Origin: W11650 sp963545585
GTDB lineage: Bacteria; Bacillota; Clostridia; Lachnospirales; Vallitaleaceae
Direction: 5' to 3'
Assembly (NCBI GenBank): GCA_963545585.1
Contig: CAUUKX010000005.1
Location: forward strand, 1-47,364
Length of the DNA: 47,364 nucleotides
Numbering within the stretch: the first letter of the stretch is position 1; every line of letters begins with the position of its first letter. The position numbers and the translations under genes were made by a program. The notes under the pieces are model-generated. The model worked only from the letters and a program-made list of their open reading frames with translations. It had not been told where the DNA came from and did not search any database. Below, piece after piece: positions 7,853 through 15,298 of the stretch.

Positions 7853-8571
7853 TTATCGGATGGGTGGATATTACCGGCCGGGGAAAGCTGACCAGTCAAT
7901 TATGCTTTATGGCGGGGCTTTTTGCCCAGTATAGTGAAAAGCAGCATTTGCTGATTAGCCGTCGTCCGGCCAAAGCGGATTATTATTTAGGGCTGGCTTC
8001 AGAAGAAGCAGAGAAAAAAAGAGCAGATTTGCTCCGGCTGGCGGTCAATGGCCAGCTGACTACGCAGCTCCTCAAAGATTACAGTTTGCCGTTAATGAAG
8101 GGCCTTGATTATCTGGATGCTTCTTTTGTTGACAGCAAGGAAGGCGAATATAAGCAGGTTTTGTATGAGTATTTGCTGGAAAAGGCCGGCGAGGGCTATG
8201 GCTATGTCTTTGCTGATTTGAGCCGGGAAATCGAAATGAGCCGAAGTGTGGATAAATTAGTCCTTTGTTTGCCGCAGTCACCGGCGGCGATTGGGGAAGC
8301 CCTGCGGGGGCAGAGCCTTGGCTTTGAACGAGGGCGGCTCCCGCTTTTGCTGTTCGGCCAATATTTTCCCGACAGCCGCTGGACAAAAAAGCGTTTGAGC
8401 AAAGAGATTGCGGCGGCCGATGTTTTAAGTCTGTCCTTTTCCTATGAGCTCTTTGATGCGTTTAATGAAGGCAGTCTGCTGGATTATGTCAAAAGAAAGT
8501 ACGGCAGCTGGGAAACGGAATACAGGCAGTTTGCCAAGTTTATCGGCGGAGGGGAGGAGCGGCGGAAATGA
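7849..8571 (+). CDS. CpaE/MinD-like protein of the pilus locus
   Basis: 240 residues. The start GWVDITGRGKLTSQLCFMAG looks like a ParA-type P-loop in which a GKLT quartet survives but the spacing is off. YGYVFADLS fits the Walker B strand and KLVLCLPQSPAAIGEAL resembles the following CpaE/MinD strand. It probably belongs to the TadZ/CpaE group that positions Tad machines. It overlaps both neighbours by ATGA, so the three genes are translationally coupled. Confidence 0.6.
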   Translation: MIIGWVDITGRGKLTSQLCFMAGLFAQYSEKQHLLISRRPAKADYYLGLASEEAEKKRADLLRLAVNGQLTTQLLKDYSLPLMKGLDYLDASFVDSKEGEYKQVLYEYLLEKAGEGYGYVFADLSREIEMSRSVDKLVLCLPQSPAAIGEALRGQSLGFERGRLPLLLFGQYFPDSRWTKKRLSKEIAAADVLSLSFSYELFDAFNEGSLLDYVKRKYGSWETEYRQFAKFIGGGEERRK

Positions 8572-10367
8572 TGGAGACTTTATGGCCGGGACTGGCGGCA
8601 GCGGTTGCAGCAGGGCTGTTTCAAGGAGTTTTTCAGTATGAAAAAAGAAAACTTCTGCGCCAAAATCAAAAAAGAGCGGAAGAAATCAGCTTTGATCGCC
8701 TATTTTCTTTAGTCAAGGAAGAATTATACGAGGAAACCAAAAAATATTTGGACTATAAGGAGCAAAGCGAAGAATACGAACGAGCTAAAAGTAGGTGCAG
8801 CCATTTAAAGCTGGCGCTGAAGCAGTGCGGTTACGGTTACCGAAGCGATAAGACCTATGTGATTGAAATGATTAAGGATATTATTCTGCGCCTGCTGCCG
8901 AGCCGAGATGCAGTTTATGCCATCGTGCCCTATCAGGAGACGGAAAATTTATCGTTAGAGGATATGTTTGATATTTTGCTGTATCATTATGAGCAGGAAT
9001 ATCAGGACAAAGGGCTGGAGACGCTGATTGAAAAATATCAGTTAGACCAACCGAAAAATGTGATTGAAAACGGAGAAACGCCGTCCTATATTATCACGGC
9101 CGAGGAAATCCGGGCAATTTATGCCGCCGAAAACATTGAGCTGAGCCATGAGGAGGAGTGTATTTTGCTGGCGTATAAGATTTACCGCTATTATAAGGGA
9201 TTTGGTGTGGTTGATCGATTGCGCGATATGGCGATTGACGGCGTATCTGGCGGGGTATCGGGCAAAATCAATGAAGAGGTCGGCAATGAGTTCAAGCAAA
9301 AGCTAAAAAATTATTTTTGGCAGGAAAGGGAAGATTTGCTAAAGGAGCAGACCTACCGCAACTATGACAGTATTTGGATTTTCTTTCGGGGAAAGCCCAT
9401 TCATTTGGCGTTTTTGAGTTTTCAGTCGGAAAAAGAACTGCGCCGGGTTTGCCAAAACATTTACCGCTATAACAAGGCCGGGCAGCTGTCGGAAAATATC
9501 GGCTACAAGGTCAATGATATGCGCGACGGCTCGCGGGTGGTAGTGGTGCGGCCGCCGTTTTCCGAGAGCTGGGCATTTTTCGTCCGCAAGTTTCATATTA
9601 AAAAACTGGAGATTAATCAGCTTTTTTCAGGGCATGGAGCGGAACTCTTGGCTGCTTGGCTTCGCTATTTGGTTAAGGGCGGCCGGATTATGGCGATTAC
9701 CGGCTCGCAGGGAAGCGGTAAGACAACGCTTTTGATGGCACTGATTAAGCATATTTACGGCACGCTGACGCTGCGGATTCAGGAAATGGCCTTTGAGCTG
9801 CACCTGCGCAAAGTCTATCCGATGCGGAATATTTTAACCTTTCGGGAAACCGAGTTTGTGTCCGGGCAGGCTGGTCTTGATTTGCAGAAAAAAACCGACG
9901 GCGCAGTCAATATTTTAGGTGAGGTTGCAACTGACGAGGTGGCGGCGCTAATGCTGCAAACCGCCCAAGTGGCTTCTTTATTCACTTTATTTACCCATCA
10001 TGCCAAAACTACGGCCGATTTGGTGCTGTCGCTCCGCAATTCACTTTTAAAGTGCAATATCTTTCGAGATGAAGCCGTGGCCGAGGAGCAAGTTACCGAA
10101 GTCGTTCAATTTGATATTCATTTGGGTAAGGACTATAATGGCAACCGCTATGTGGAAAGAATTACCGAGATTATTCCACAAGAGACGGGCTACCGGCTGC
10201 AAGATGTGATGATTTATCAGGATGGCGGCTATAAACTTAAAAATTTGCCCGACTCCAAAAATTTAGAAGCCATGAGCCGCGCAATGACGGCAGAAGATCA
10301 GGAGGAGTTTGCTTTATTTACGGAAGGATGCCGGAGGATGATAAAAAATGGAGAATTTATTGATTAG
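8568..10367 (+). CDS. cpaF: CpaF/TadA-like secretion motor ATPase
   Basis: Hexameric-type ATPase expected to drive pilus extension. Walker A is ITGSQGSGKTTLLMAL (GSQGSGKTT, 379-387); Walker B is VNILGEVATDE with Glu452; the His box is degenerate (FTHHAKTT, 475-482) compared with the usual HANS. At 599 residues it is longer than typical CpaF (about 450). The extra N-terminal 260 residues begin with a hydrophobic stretch and a charged, coiled-coil-prone segment, and the usual CpaF N-domain motifs are hard to see. It starts in the ATGA overlap with the previous gene and ends inside the next one. Confidence 0.8.
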   Translation: MMETLWPGLAAAVAAGLFQGVFQYEKRKLLRQNQKRAEEISFDRLFSLVKEELYEETKKYLDYKEQSEEYERAKSRCSHLKLALKQCGYGYRSDKTYVIEMIKDIILRLLPSRDAVYAIVPYQETENLSLEDMFDILLYHYEQEYQDKGLETLIEKYQLDQPKNVIENGETPSYIITAEEIRAIYAAENIELSHEEECILLAYKIYRYYKGFGVVDRLRDMAIDGVSGGVSGKINEEVGNEFKQKLKNYFWQEREDLLKEQTYRNYDSIWIFFRGKPIHLAFLSFQSEKELRRVCQNIYRYNKAGQLSENIGYKVNDMRDGSRVVVVRPPFSESWAFFVRKFHIKKLEINQLFSGHGAELLAAWLRYLVKGGRIMAITGSQGSGKTTLLMALIKHIYGTLTLRIQEMAFELHLRKVYPMRNILTFRETEFVSGQAGLDLQKKTDGAVNILGEVATDEVAALMLQTAQVASLFTLFTHHAKTTADLVLSLRNSLLKCNIFRDEAVAEEQVTEVVQFDIHLGKDYNGNRYVERITEIIPQETGYRLQDVMIYQDGGYKLKNLPDSKNLEAMSRAMTAEDQEEFALFTEGCRRMIKNGEFID

Positions 10368-12237
10368 CATTTGGTCGGCGGCATTGATTTTATTTGTTGT
10401 CGCCCTGTGGTACAGCCGGCGGCCGCGCCGGCCAAAAACCAAACCGCAAAGTGATTTGCCGCATCCGATGAACTTGTGGGTATATCGCTTTTTGCGACGT
10501 TTTCGCTATAGCCGTTCGCTTCTGTTTCGTTATCAATACAGCCTAAAGCAGTTGACCCGGCTGCGGGAAGGGGCTTTGCTGGAAAAAACTGGTGATTTTT
10601 TTCGCAAGCTGATATTGGTGTTTTTGATTCTGTTAAGCGGGCTTTTATTTCTGACCCGCAACTTGGTGTATTTGGGGATGTATGTTTTTGTCATACTGGT
10701 TCTGATTGAGGTGTTTGTCGATTATGTGCTGGTTAAACGGCATAATCAGTTGCTGCAAGGTCAGATTTTGTTTGACGAGCTGGTACGGCAAAAATATTAT
10801 GAGCATGGTACGGTTGAAGAGGCTGTTTATGAGGCTTGTCAGGAGTTTCCCGATAAAACCTCACCGATGCTGATTCAGGGGGAATATTTGTATGATGTTC
10901 TAATGGAAAGCGATGTGGAAGAAGCGGTTCGCCGTTATAATCAGCAGGCGCCGAATAAGTATTTGAAAATGCTGCTGAACCTGTGCTATATTACCGCCGA
11001 ATACGGCGACAGTCAGATGAACGGGCAAAGCGTTTTTATGGGCAGTTTAAGCCAATTGACCGATGAACTGCGAGTTGAAGAATTAAAGCGCGAGCGGCTG
11101 AATTATTCCCTGAAAAGTCTGCATTTTATTGCGGTTTTGCCGCTGCTGTGCATGCTGCCGCTGCAAAATTGGGCCAGTCGCAATTTTGAACCGCTCCGGC
11201 TCTTTTATCAAAGCCGTTTCGGCCGGATAACGGAGCTTCTCATGTTTTGTTTGATTTTATCCGTGGTGATGATTTTGCGGAAAATTCAAAATATCGGCAT
11301 TATCTCCGAAGAGAGAGCGGAGCGGCGCCGAAAAATGGAACTCCCGCTGCGTAAACGGCGGATTCGTTTCATCAGTTTTGGCATCGGGCTGTTGCTTGTT
11401 TTTTTCATCAACTGGCAGGAGCATACTCGTATCCGGCAGACTTCCGTCTTGGAAAGTGTCATGTTTTTTAGCGGCGGGGAAGAATATCGGCAAGTCCTGC
11501 GGGCAAAAGAAGCGGAGTGGCTGGACGGACTGAATCCGCGGCTGAAAAAAGCGGCTGTTTTAGCGGTTCTTCGGGCAAAAGCAAAAAAGCTTCCGGAGCT
11601 GTCGAGCTTACAGGGGAAGGGCTTAGACCGATATGTCAATCAATTATATGAAAAATACCAGCAGCTCCATAGGCCGTGGATAGAGCTGTGGCAGGTAGCG
11701 ATGCTGGCGGCGCTGTCCTTTGCGTTTGGCTATTGGTACTTGCTGGCAGATGCACTGACTGCCCGAGTCAGGGAAATGGAAAGAGAGGATGAAGTGGCGG
11801 GCTACCGCAGCATTTTATTGATGCTGATGCATCATTCCCGCTTAGGGATGGAAGATATTTTAACATGGCTGAATCTGTTTGCTCATTATTATGAAGAAAG
11901 ATTTGAGCGGTGTTTGAATAATTTTTCCATGGGAACGGAGGAAGCCTTTGCTGAACTGAAAGTGGAAAAACAAGCAGATTTTCAAACATTGGTCTTGCAG
12001 CTGGAAGCGGCGGCCAAGGATTTGTCCCTGCAGCAGGCATTTGATGATTTGGTGCATGAAAAGGCTTATTACTTGGAGCGGCGCAAGGAAATTAACCGGC
12101 AGATGATCGCCAAGCGCTTGGCAATGGGGGAAATGATTGGCTTTCTGCCGGCCTATGGGCTGATTGCGTTGTATTTAATTATTCCAATGATTTACAGCGG
12201 TATGGAAAGCCTCAATCAGTTTTATCAACAGCTGTGA
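10348..12237 (+). CDS. Fused TadB/TadC-like pilus platform protein
   Basis: 629 residues with hydrophobic segments near residues 5-22, 83-125 (two), 255-275, 295-315, 335-352, 450-470 and at the C-terminus. The last 170 residues (from DEVAGYRSILLMLMHH through AFDDLVHEKAYYL to the final membrane pair) resemble a T2SSF/TadC domain. The first half, with a cytosolic block between the second and third membrane clusters, would be the TadB-like half. Tad loci normally encode TadB and TadC separately, so this looks like a single fused platform. The first 20 bases overlap the ATPase gene, and GGAGGATG provides the ribosome site. Confidence 0.65.
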   Translation: MENLLISIWSAALILFVVALWYSRRPRRPKTKPQSDLPHPMNLWVYRFLRRFRYSRSLLFRYQYSLKQLTRLREGALLEKTGDFFRKLILVFLILLSGLLFLTRNLVYLGMYVFVILVLIEVFVDYVLVKRHNQLLQGQILFDELVRQKYYEHGTVEEAVYEACQEFPDKTSPMLIQGEYLYDVLMESDVEEAVRRYNQQAPNKYLKMLLNLCYITAEYGDSQMNGQSVFMGSLSQLTDELRVEELKRERLNYSLKSLHFIAVLPLLCMLPLQNWASRNFEPLRLFYQSRFGRITELLMFCLILSVVMILRKIQNIGIISEERAERRRKMELPLRKRRIRFISFGIGLLLVFFINWQEHTRIRQTSVLESVMFFSGGEEYRQVLRAKEAEWLDGLNPRLKKAAVLAVLRAKAKKLPELSSLQGKGLDRYVNQLYEKYQQLHRPWIELWQVAMLAALSFAFGYWYLLADALTARVREMEREDEVAGYRSILLMLMHHSRLGMEDILTWLNLFAHYYEERFERCLNNFSMGTEEAFAELKVEKQADFQTLVLQLEAAAKDLSLQQAFDDLVHEKAYYLERRKEINRQMIAKRLAMGEMIGFLPAYGLIALYLIIPMIYSGMESLNQFYQQL

Positions 12238-12248
12238 GAAGCGGGAGA

Positions 12249-12325
12249 GGATAAACAAAAAATCAGTTTGCGGAAAGAGTTAGAAGTCAAAAATGCAAAA
12301 CATTCAACAGAAGTTGAGTCAGTAA
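12249..12325. repeat. Dispersed direct repeat, copy 1
   Basis: Bases 12261-12325 match 18347-18411 at 64 of 65 positions, and a looser match continues about 12 bases upstream (GGATAAAC). The two copies lie ahead of the SLH gene pair and ahead of the pilin-like gene, which are the two blocks of exported components of the locus. Confidence 0.85.
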
Positions 12326-12361
12326 TTTCATCTATTCAAAATGGAGCATTTGTTAAAGATG

Positions 12362-12462
12362 CAACTTTCCCATAGTCTTTTTTGACTCTATCCCGCTCGG
12401 AGAGTGAGTCCATGCAACGAGTCTAAAAAAGACTGTTCTGGCGAACATGGGAAAGTTTAGTT
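12362..12462. repeat. Palindromic dispersed element, copy A
   Basis: It starts CAACTTTCCCATAG and ends AACATGGGAAAGTTTAG, so the ends form an imperfect inverted repeat. The interior (GACTCTATCCCGCTC and CATGCAACGAGTCTAAAAAAGAC) matches copy E at 34.4 kb in reverse orientation. It lies between the platform gene and the first SLH gene. There is no open frame, so it is a miniature non-coding element. Confidence 0.8.
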
Positions 12463-12525
12463 AAAGAATAAACGAATGAATAATACGAAACAAGATTGTT
12501 CAATTTATTTTAGGAGAAAATAGTG

Positions 12526-13878
12526 ATGACGCAAAGAGCAGAAATGAACAGAACCAATCTTATCGAAGCCACCAGCCACGCACAAGCGATTTCAAACATT
12601 CAAACTACCGGAACAGTCAAAGGTTTAAAAGGATTCAGCCAATCAAACCAATCAGGGAAAAGCATTCGTCAAGCGTTTTGGGCATTGCTGCTCGGCATCA
12701 GTATTTTAGCCGGATTATGGAGCTTTGGCGCTGTGCCAGTGAAAGCGGTCGGCTTTACCGATATCAAGGGCGGTGAATGGTATGCTGCCGATGTTACCGC
12801 CTTAGCGGCCAGTAGTAACGAAATCATCAAGGGCTATCCCGATGGCAGTTTTCGGGCGGATGCCAAGCTGACAGCCGACCAGTTTATTACTATGCTGGTA
12901 CGGGCAGGCGGCCAAACGGCGGCGAATAACTCCGAATACTGGGCGATTCCTTATTTAAACAAGGCAAAAGAAATGGGGATTTTACAGGACGGTGATTTTT
13001 CTGATTTCCGGGCAGAAATCAGCCGCGAGGAAATGGCGCTGTTAATGATGCGCTTTTTAGCTGGTCGTGAGGACTTATCAAAGTTAGAGAGCGGTCAGGC
13101 GGAAGAAGCCATCTTGGACTTTGTGTTAGTTGGTGCTTATCAAGAGACGACGGCGGGAAAAGAAGCGTATCAAAAAGCGGTTAAAGAAGCCTATGCTCTT
13201 GGCCTTTTGACCGGCTATGAAGATATTAGCTTCAAGCCGCAGGGGATTTTAACCAGAGCAGAAGCCGCCACCGTAATTATGCGCCTTTTAACCCCCAGCC
13301 GCCGACCGGCCTTTCAGCCGGAAGTGATGAAGCAAAAGCGGGAGGCAGAGCTGACGGCTCACTACTACGGCGGCAGTAAATGGGTCAATCCGGCGGATGA
13401 AAGTATTCCCAAGCTGACCCGGGTGCTGGAAGACCGGAATATGACCAAAGGGGGGCTGCATTATTCGCCAAGGGTTAATATTGTAATTGAAGACAATGAT
13501 TGGCCAAATCTTAGCGTTGATGAAATAAGAGGAATTATTAAGTACACGGACGAGGGGATGAAATCACCGGGGCAGTTGGAAGATTTTGAAAAACTGCTGC
13601 TGCGCCGTCTGCCAAAAACAGAAGCAGACAAGGTAATACAATACCTAAACAAAAAAACCAATGCAATTGAGCATTTGGGTTATCGTAATGTTGATTTTAT
13701 TTTAGATAATAATCGTTATCTCATTCGCTTTATGGAAATTCGTACCATAATAAACAGTAATGCGGAAGACTTTGATGGTAATGCGTATGAGGTTGTTTTT
13801 AATATTTGTTACATGGATGCCAAATGGCAAAAATTATATAAGGAGATTTATGATTATAATTTCCCTAAGATTCGATAG
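12526..13878 (+). CDS. SLH-domain surface protein 1
   Basis: Exported protein with an unusually long polar N-terminus (about 48 residues), a hydrophobic segment FWALLLGISILAGL and a probable cleavage near VPVKAVG. Three S-layer-homology repeats follow at about 75-260: GFTDIKGGEWYAADVTALA, YLNKAKEMGILQ, and KEAYALGLLTGYEDISFKP with LTRAEAATVIMRLL. SLH repeats bind secondary wall polymers, so the protein is probably wall-anchored. The last 190 residues are unrecognised. The ATG at 12526 has TAGGAG nine bases upstream and aligns with the start of copy 2; a GTG at 12523 is the only other choice. Confidence 0.8.
   Translation: MTQRAEMNRTNLIEATSHAQAISNIQTTGTVKGLKGFSQSNQSGKSIRQAFWALLLGISILAGLWSFGAVPVKAVGFTDIKGGEWYAADVTALAASSNEIIKGYPDGSFRADAKLTADQFITMLVRAGGQTAANNSEYWAIPYLNKAKEMGILQDGDFSDFRAEISREEMALLMMRFLAGREDLSKLESGQAEEAILDFVLVGAYQETTAGKEAYQKAVKEAYALGLLTGYEDISFKPQGILTRAEAATVIMRLLTPSRRPAFQPEVMKQKREAELTAHYYGGSKWVNPADESIPKLTRVLEDRNMTKGGLHYSPRVNIVIEDNDWPNLSVDEIRGIIKYTDEGMKSPGQLEDFEKLLLRRLPKTEADKVIQYLNKKTNAIEHLGYRNVDFILDNNRYLIRFMEIRTIINSNAEDFDGNAYEVVFNICYMDAKWQKLYKEIYDYNFPKIR
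12681..13607 (+). repeat. Long gene-internal duplication, copy 1
   Basis: This segment is nearly identical to 14110-15036 (offset 1429). A few differences occur before 12870; from there to 13607 I see none. On both sides the two genes diverge abruptly, a pattern expected from gene conversion or a very recent tandem duplication. Confidence 0.85.
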
Positions 13879-13887
13879 GAGGCGGAT

Positions 13888-13905
13888 ATGAGAAAAGGAA
13901 AATAA
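13888..13905 (+). pseudogene. Five-codon remnant start with intact ribosome site
   Basis: After SLH gene 1 the sequence GATAGGAGGCGGATATG is followed by codons for MRKGK and a stop. The same layout after SLH gene 2 (GATAGGAGGAAACAGGAATG, then MKKRYR) opens the 903-residue gene. The short frame therefore looks like the stub left when the SLH gene and its downstream junction were duplicated. Confidence 0.45.
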
Positions 13906-13963
13906 AGTTAGTAACCAAAAGCAGCATAAAAAAACCATTCAATTTATTTAGGAGGAATTAGCG

Positions 13964-15286
13964 ATGGCACAAAAAGCAGAAATGAAAAGAACCAATCTTA
14001 CCAGTAAGGCAAATAATATGCCAATTATCCCAATTACCCAAACGGCTGGAACAGTAGAAAGATTCAAAGGATTCCGAAAAGCAGAAAAACAGATTCGGCA
14101 GGCGTTTTGGGCATTGCTGCTCGGCATCAGTATTTTAGCCGGATTATGGAGTTTTGGCGCTGTGCCAGTGAAAGCAGCCGGTTTTACCGATATCAAGGGC
14201 AGTGAATGGTATGCCGCCGATGTTACCGCCTTAGCGAGTAGCGGCAATGAAATCATCAAGGGCTATCCCGATGGCAGTTTTCGGGCGGATACCAAGCTGA
14301 CAGCCGACCAGTTTATTACTATGCTGGTACGGGCAGGCGGCCAAACGGCGGCGAATAACTCCGAATACTGGGCGATTCCTTATTTAAACAAGGCAAAAGA
14401 AATGGGGATTTTACAGGACGGTGATTTTTCTGATTTCCGGGCAGAAATCAGCCGCGAGGAAATGGCGCTGTTAATGATGCGCTTTTTAGCTGGTCGTGAG
14501 GACTTATCAAAGTTAGAGAGCGGTCAGGCGGAAGAAGCCATCTTGGACTTTGTGTTAGTTGGTGCTTATCAAGAGACGACGGCGGGAAAAGAAGCGTATC
14601 AAAAAGCGGTTAAAGAAGCCTATGCTCTTGGCCTTTTGACCGGCTATGAAGATATTAGCTTCAAGCCGCAGGGGATTTTAACCAGAGCAGAAGCCGCCAC
14701 CGTAATTATGCGCCTTTTAACCCCCAGCCGCCGACCGGCCTTTCAGCCGGAAGTGATGAAGCAAAAGCGGGAGGCAGAGCTGACGGCTCACTACTACGGC
14801 GGCAGTAAATGGGTCAATCCGGCGGATGAAAGTATTCCCAAGCTGACCCGGGTGCTGGAAGACCGGAATATGACCAAAGGGGGGCTGCATTATTCGCCAA
14901 GGGTTAATATTGTAATTGAAGACAATGATTGGCCAAATCTTAGCGTTGATGAAATAAGAGGAATTATTAAGTACACGGACGAGGGGATGAAATCACCGGG
15001 GCAGTTGGAAGATTTTGAAAAACTGCTGCTGCGCCGAGTGCCAAAAGCAGAAGCAGACAAGGTAATGCAGTTTTTGAGAAAGAAAACCAGTGCAGTTACT
15101 CATTTGGATTATGCAAGTACCGATTTCTTTTTAGACAATAATCGTTATATCGTGCGTTTGGAGGAAGTTAAAGGTTTGACAGGTGAAGCGTATGATACGG
15201 TTTTTAATATTTGGTATAATATGGATTCAAGATGGCAAAAGCTATATAAAGAAATTTATGATTTTGACTATCATAAAATTCGATAG
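13964..15286 (+). CDS. SLH-domain surface protein 2
   Basis: 440-residue paralogue of the preceding gene with the same layout: a polar N-terminus of about 45 residues, a hydrophobic export segment, three SLH repeats and an unrecognised C-terminal domain. The SLH and linker region is nearly identical in DNA to copy 1. The first 40 and last 90 residues differ, so the two proteins probably share an anchoring part and differ at their ends. TTAGGAGGAATTAGCG precedes the ATG, and CAATTTATTTAGGAG is shared with copy 1. The next gene starts 12 bases after its stop. Confidence 0.8.
   Translation: MAQKAEMKRTNLTSKANNMPIIPITQTAGTVERFKGFRKAEKQIRQAFWALLLGISILAGLWSFGAVPVKAAGFTDIKGSEWYAADVTALASSGNEIIKGYPDGSFRADTKLTADQFITMLVRAGGQTAANNSEYWAIPYLNKAKEMGILQDGDFSDFRAEISREEMALLMMRFLAGREDLSKLESGQAEEAILDFVLVGAYQETTAGKEAYQKAVKEAYALGLLTGYEDISFKPQGILTRAEAATVIMRLLTPSRRPAFQPEVMKQKREAELTAHYYGGSKWVNPADESIPKLTRVLEDRNMTKGGLHYSPRVNIVIEDNDWPNLSVDEIRGIIKYTDEGMKSPGQLEDFEKLLLRRVPKAEADKVMQFLRKKTSAVTHLDYASTDFFLDNNRYIVRLEEVKGLTGEAYDTVFNIWYNMDSRWQKLYKEIYDFDYHKIR
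14110..15036 (+). repeat. Long gene-internal duplication, copy 2
   Basis: Partner of 12681-13607. The identity ends sharply at CTGCGCCG (15036), after which the C-terminal coding parts drift apart. Confidence 0.85.
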
Positions 15287-15298
15287 GAGGAAACAGGA

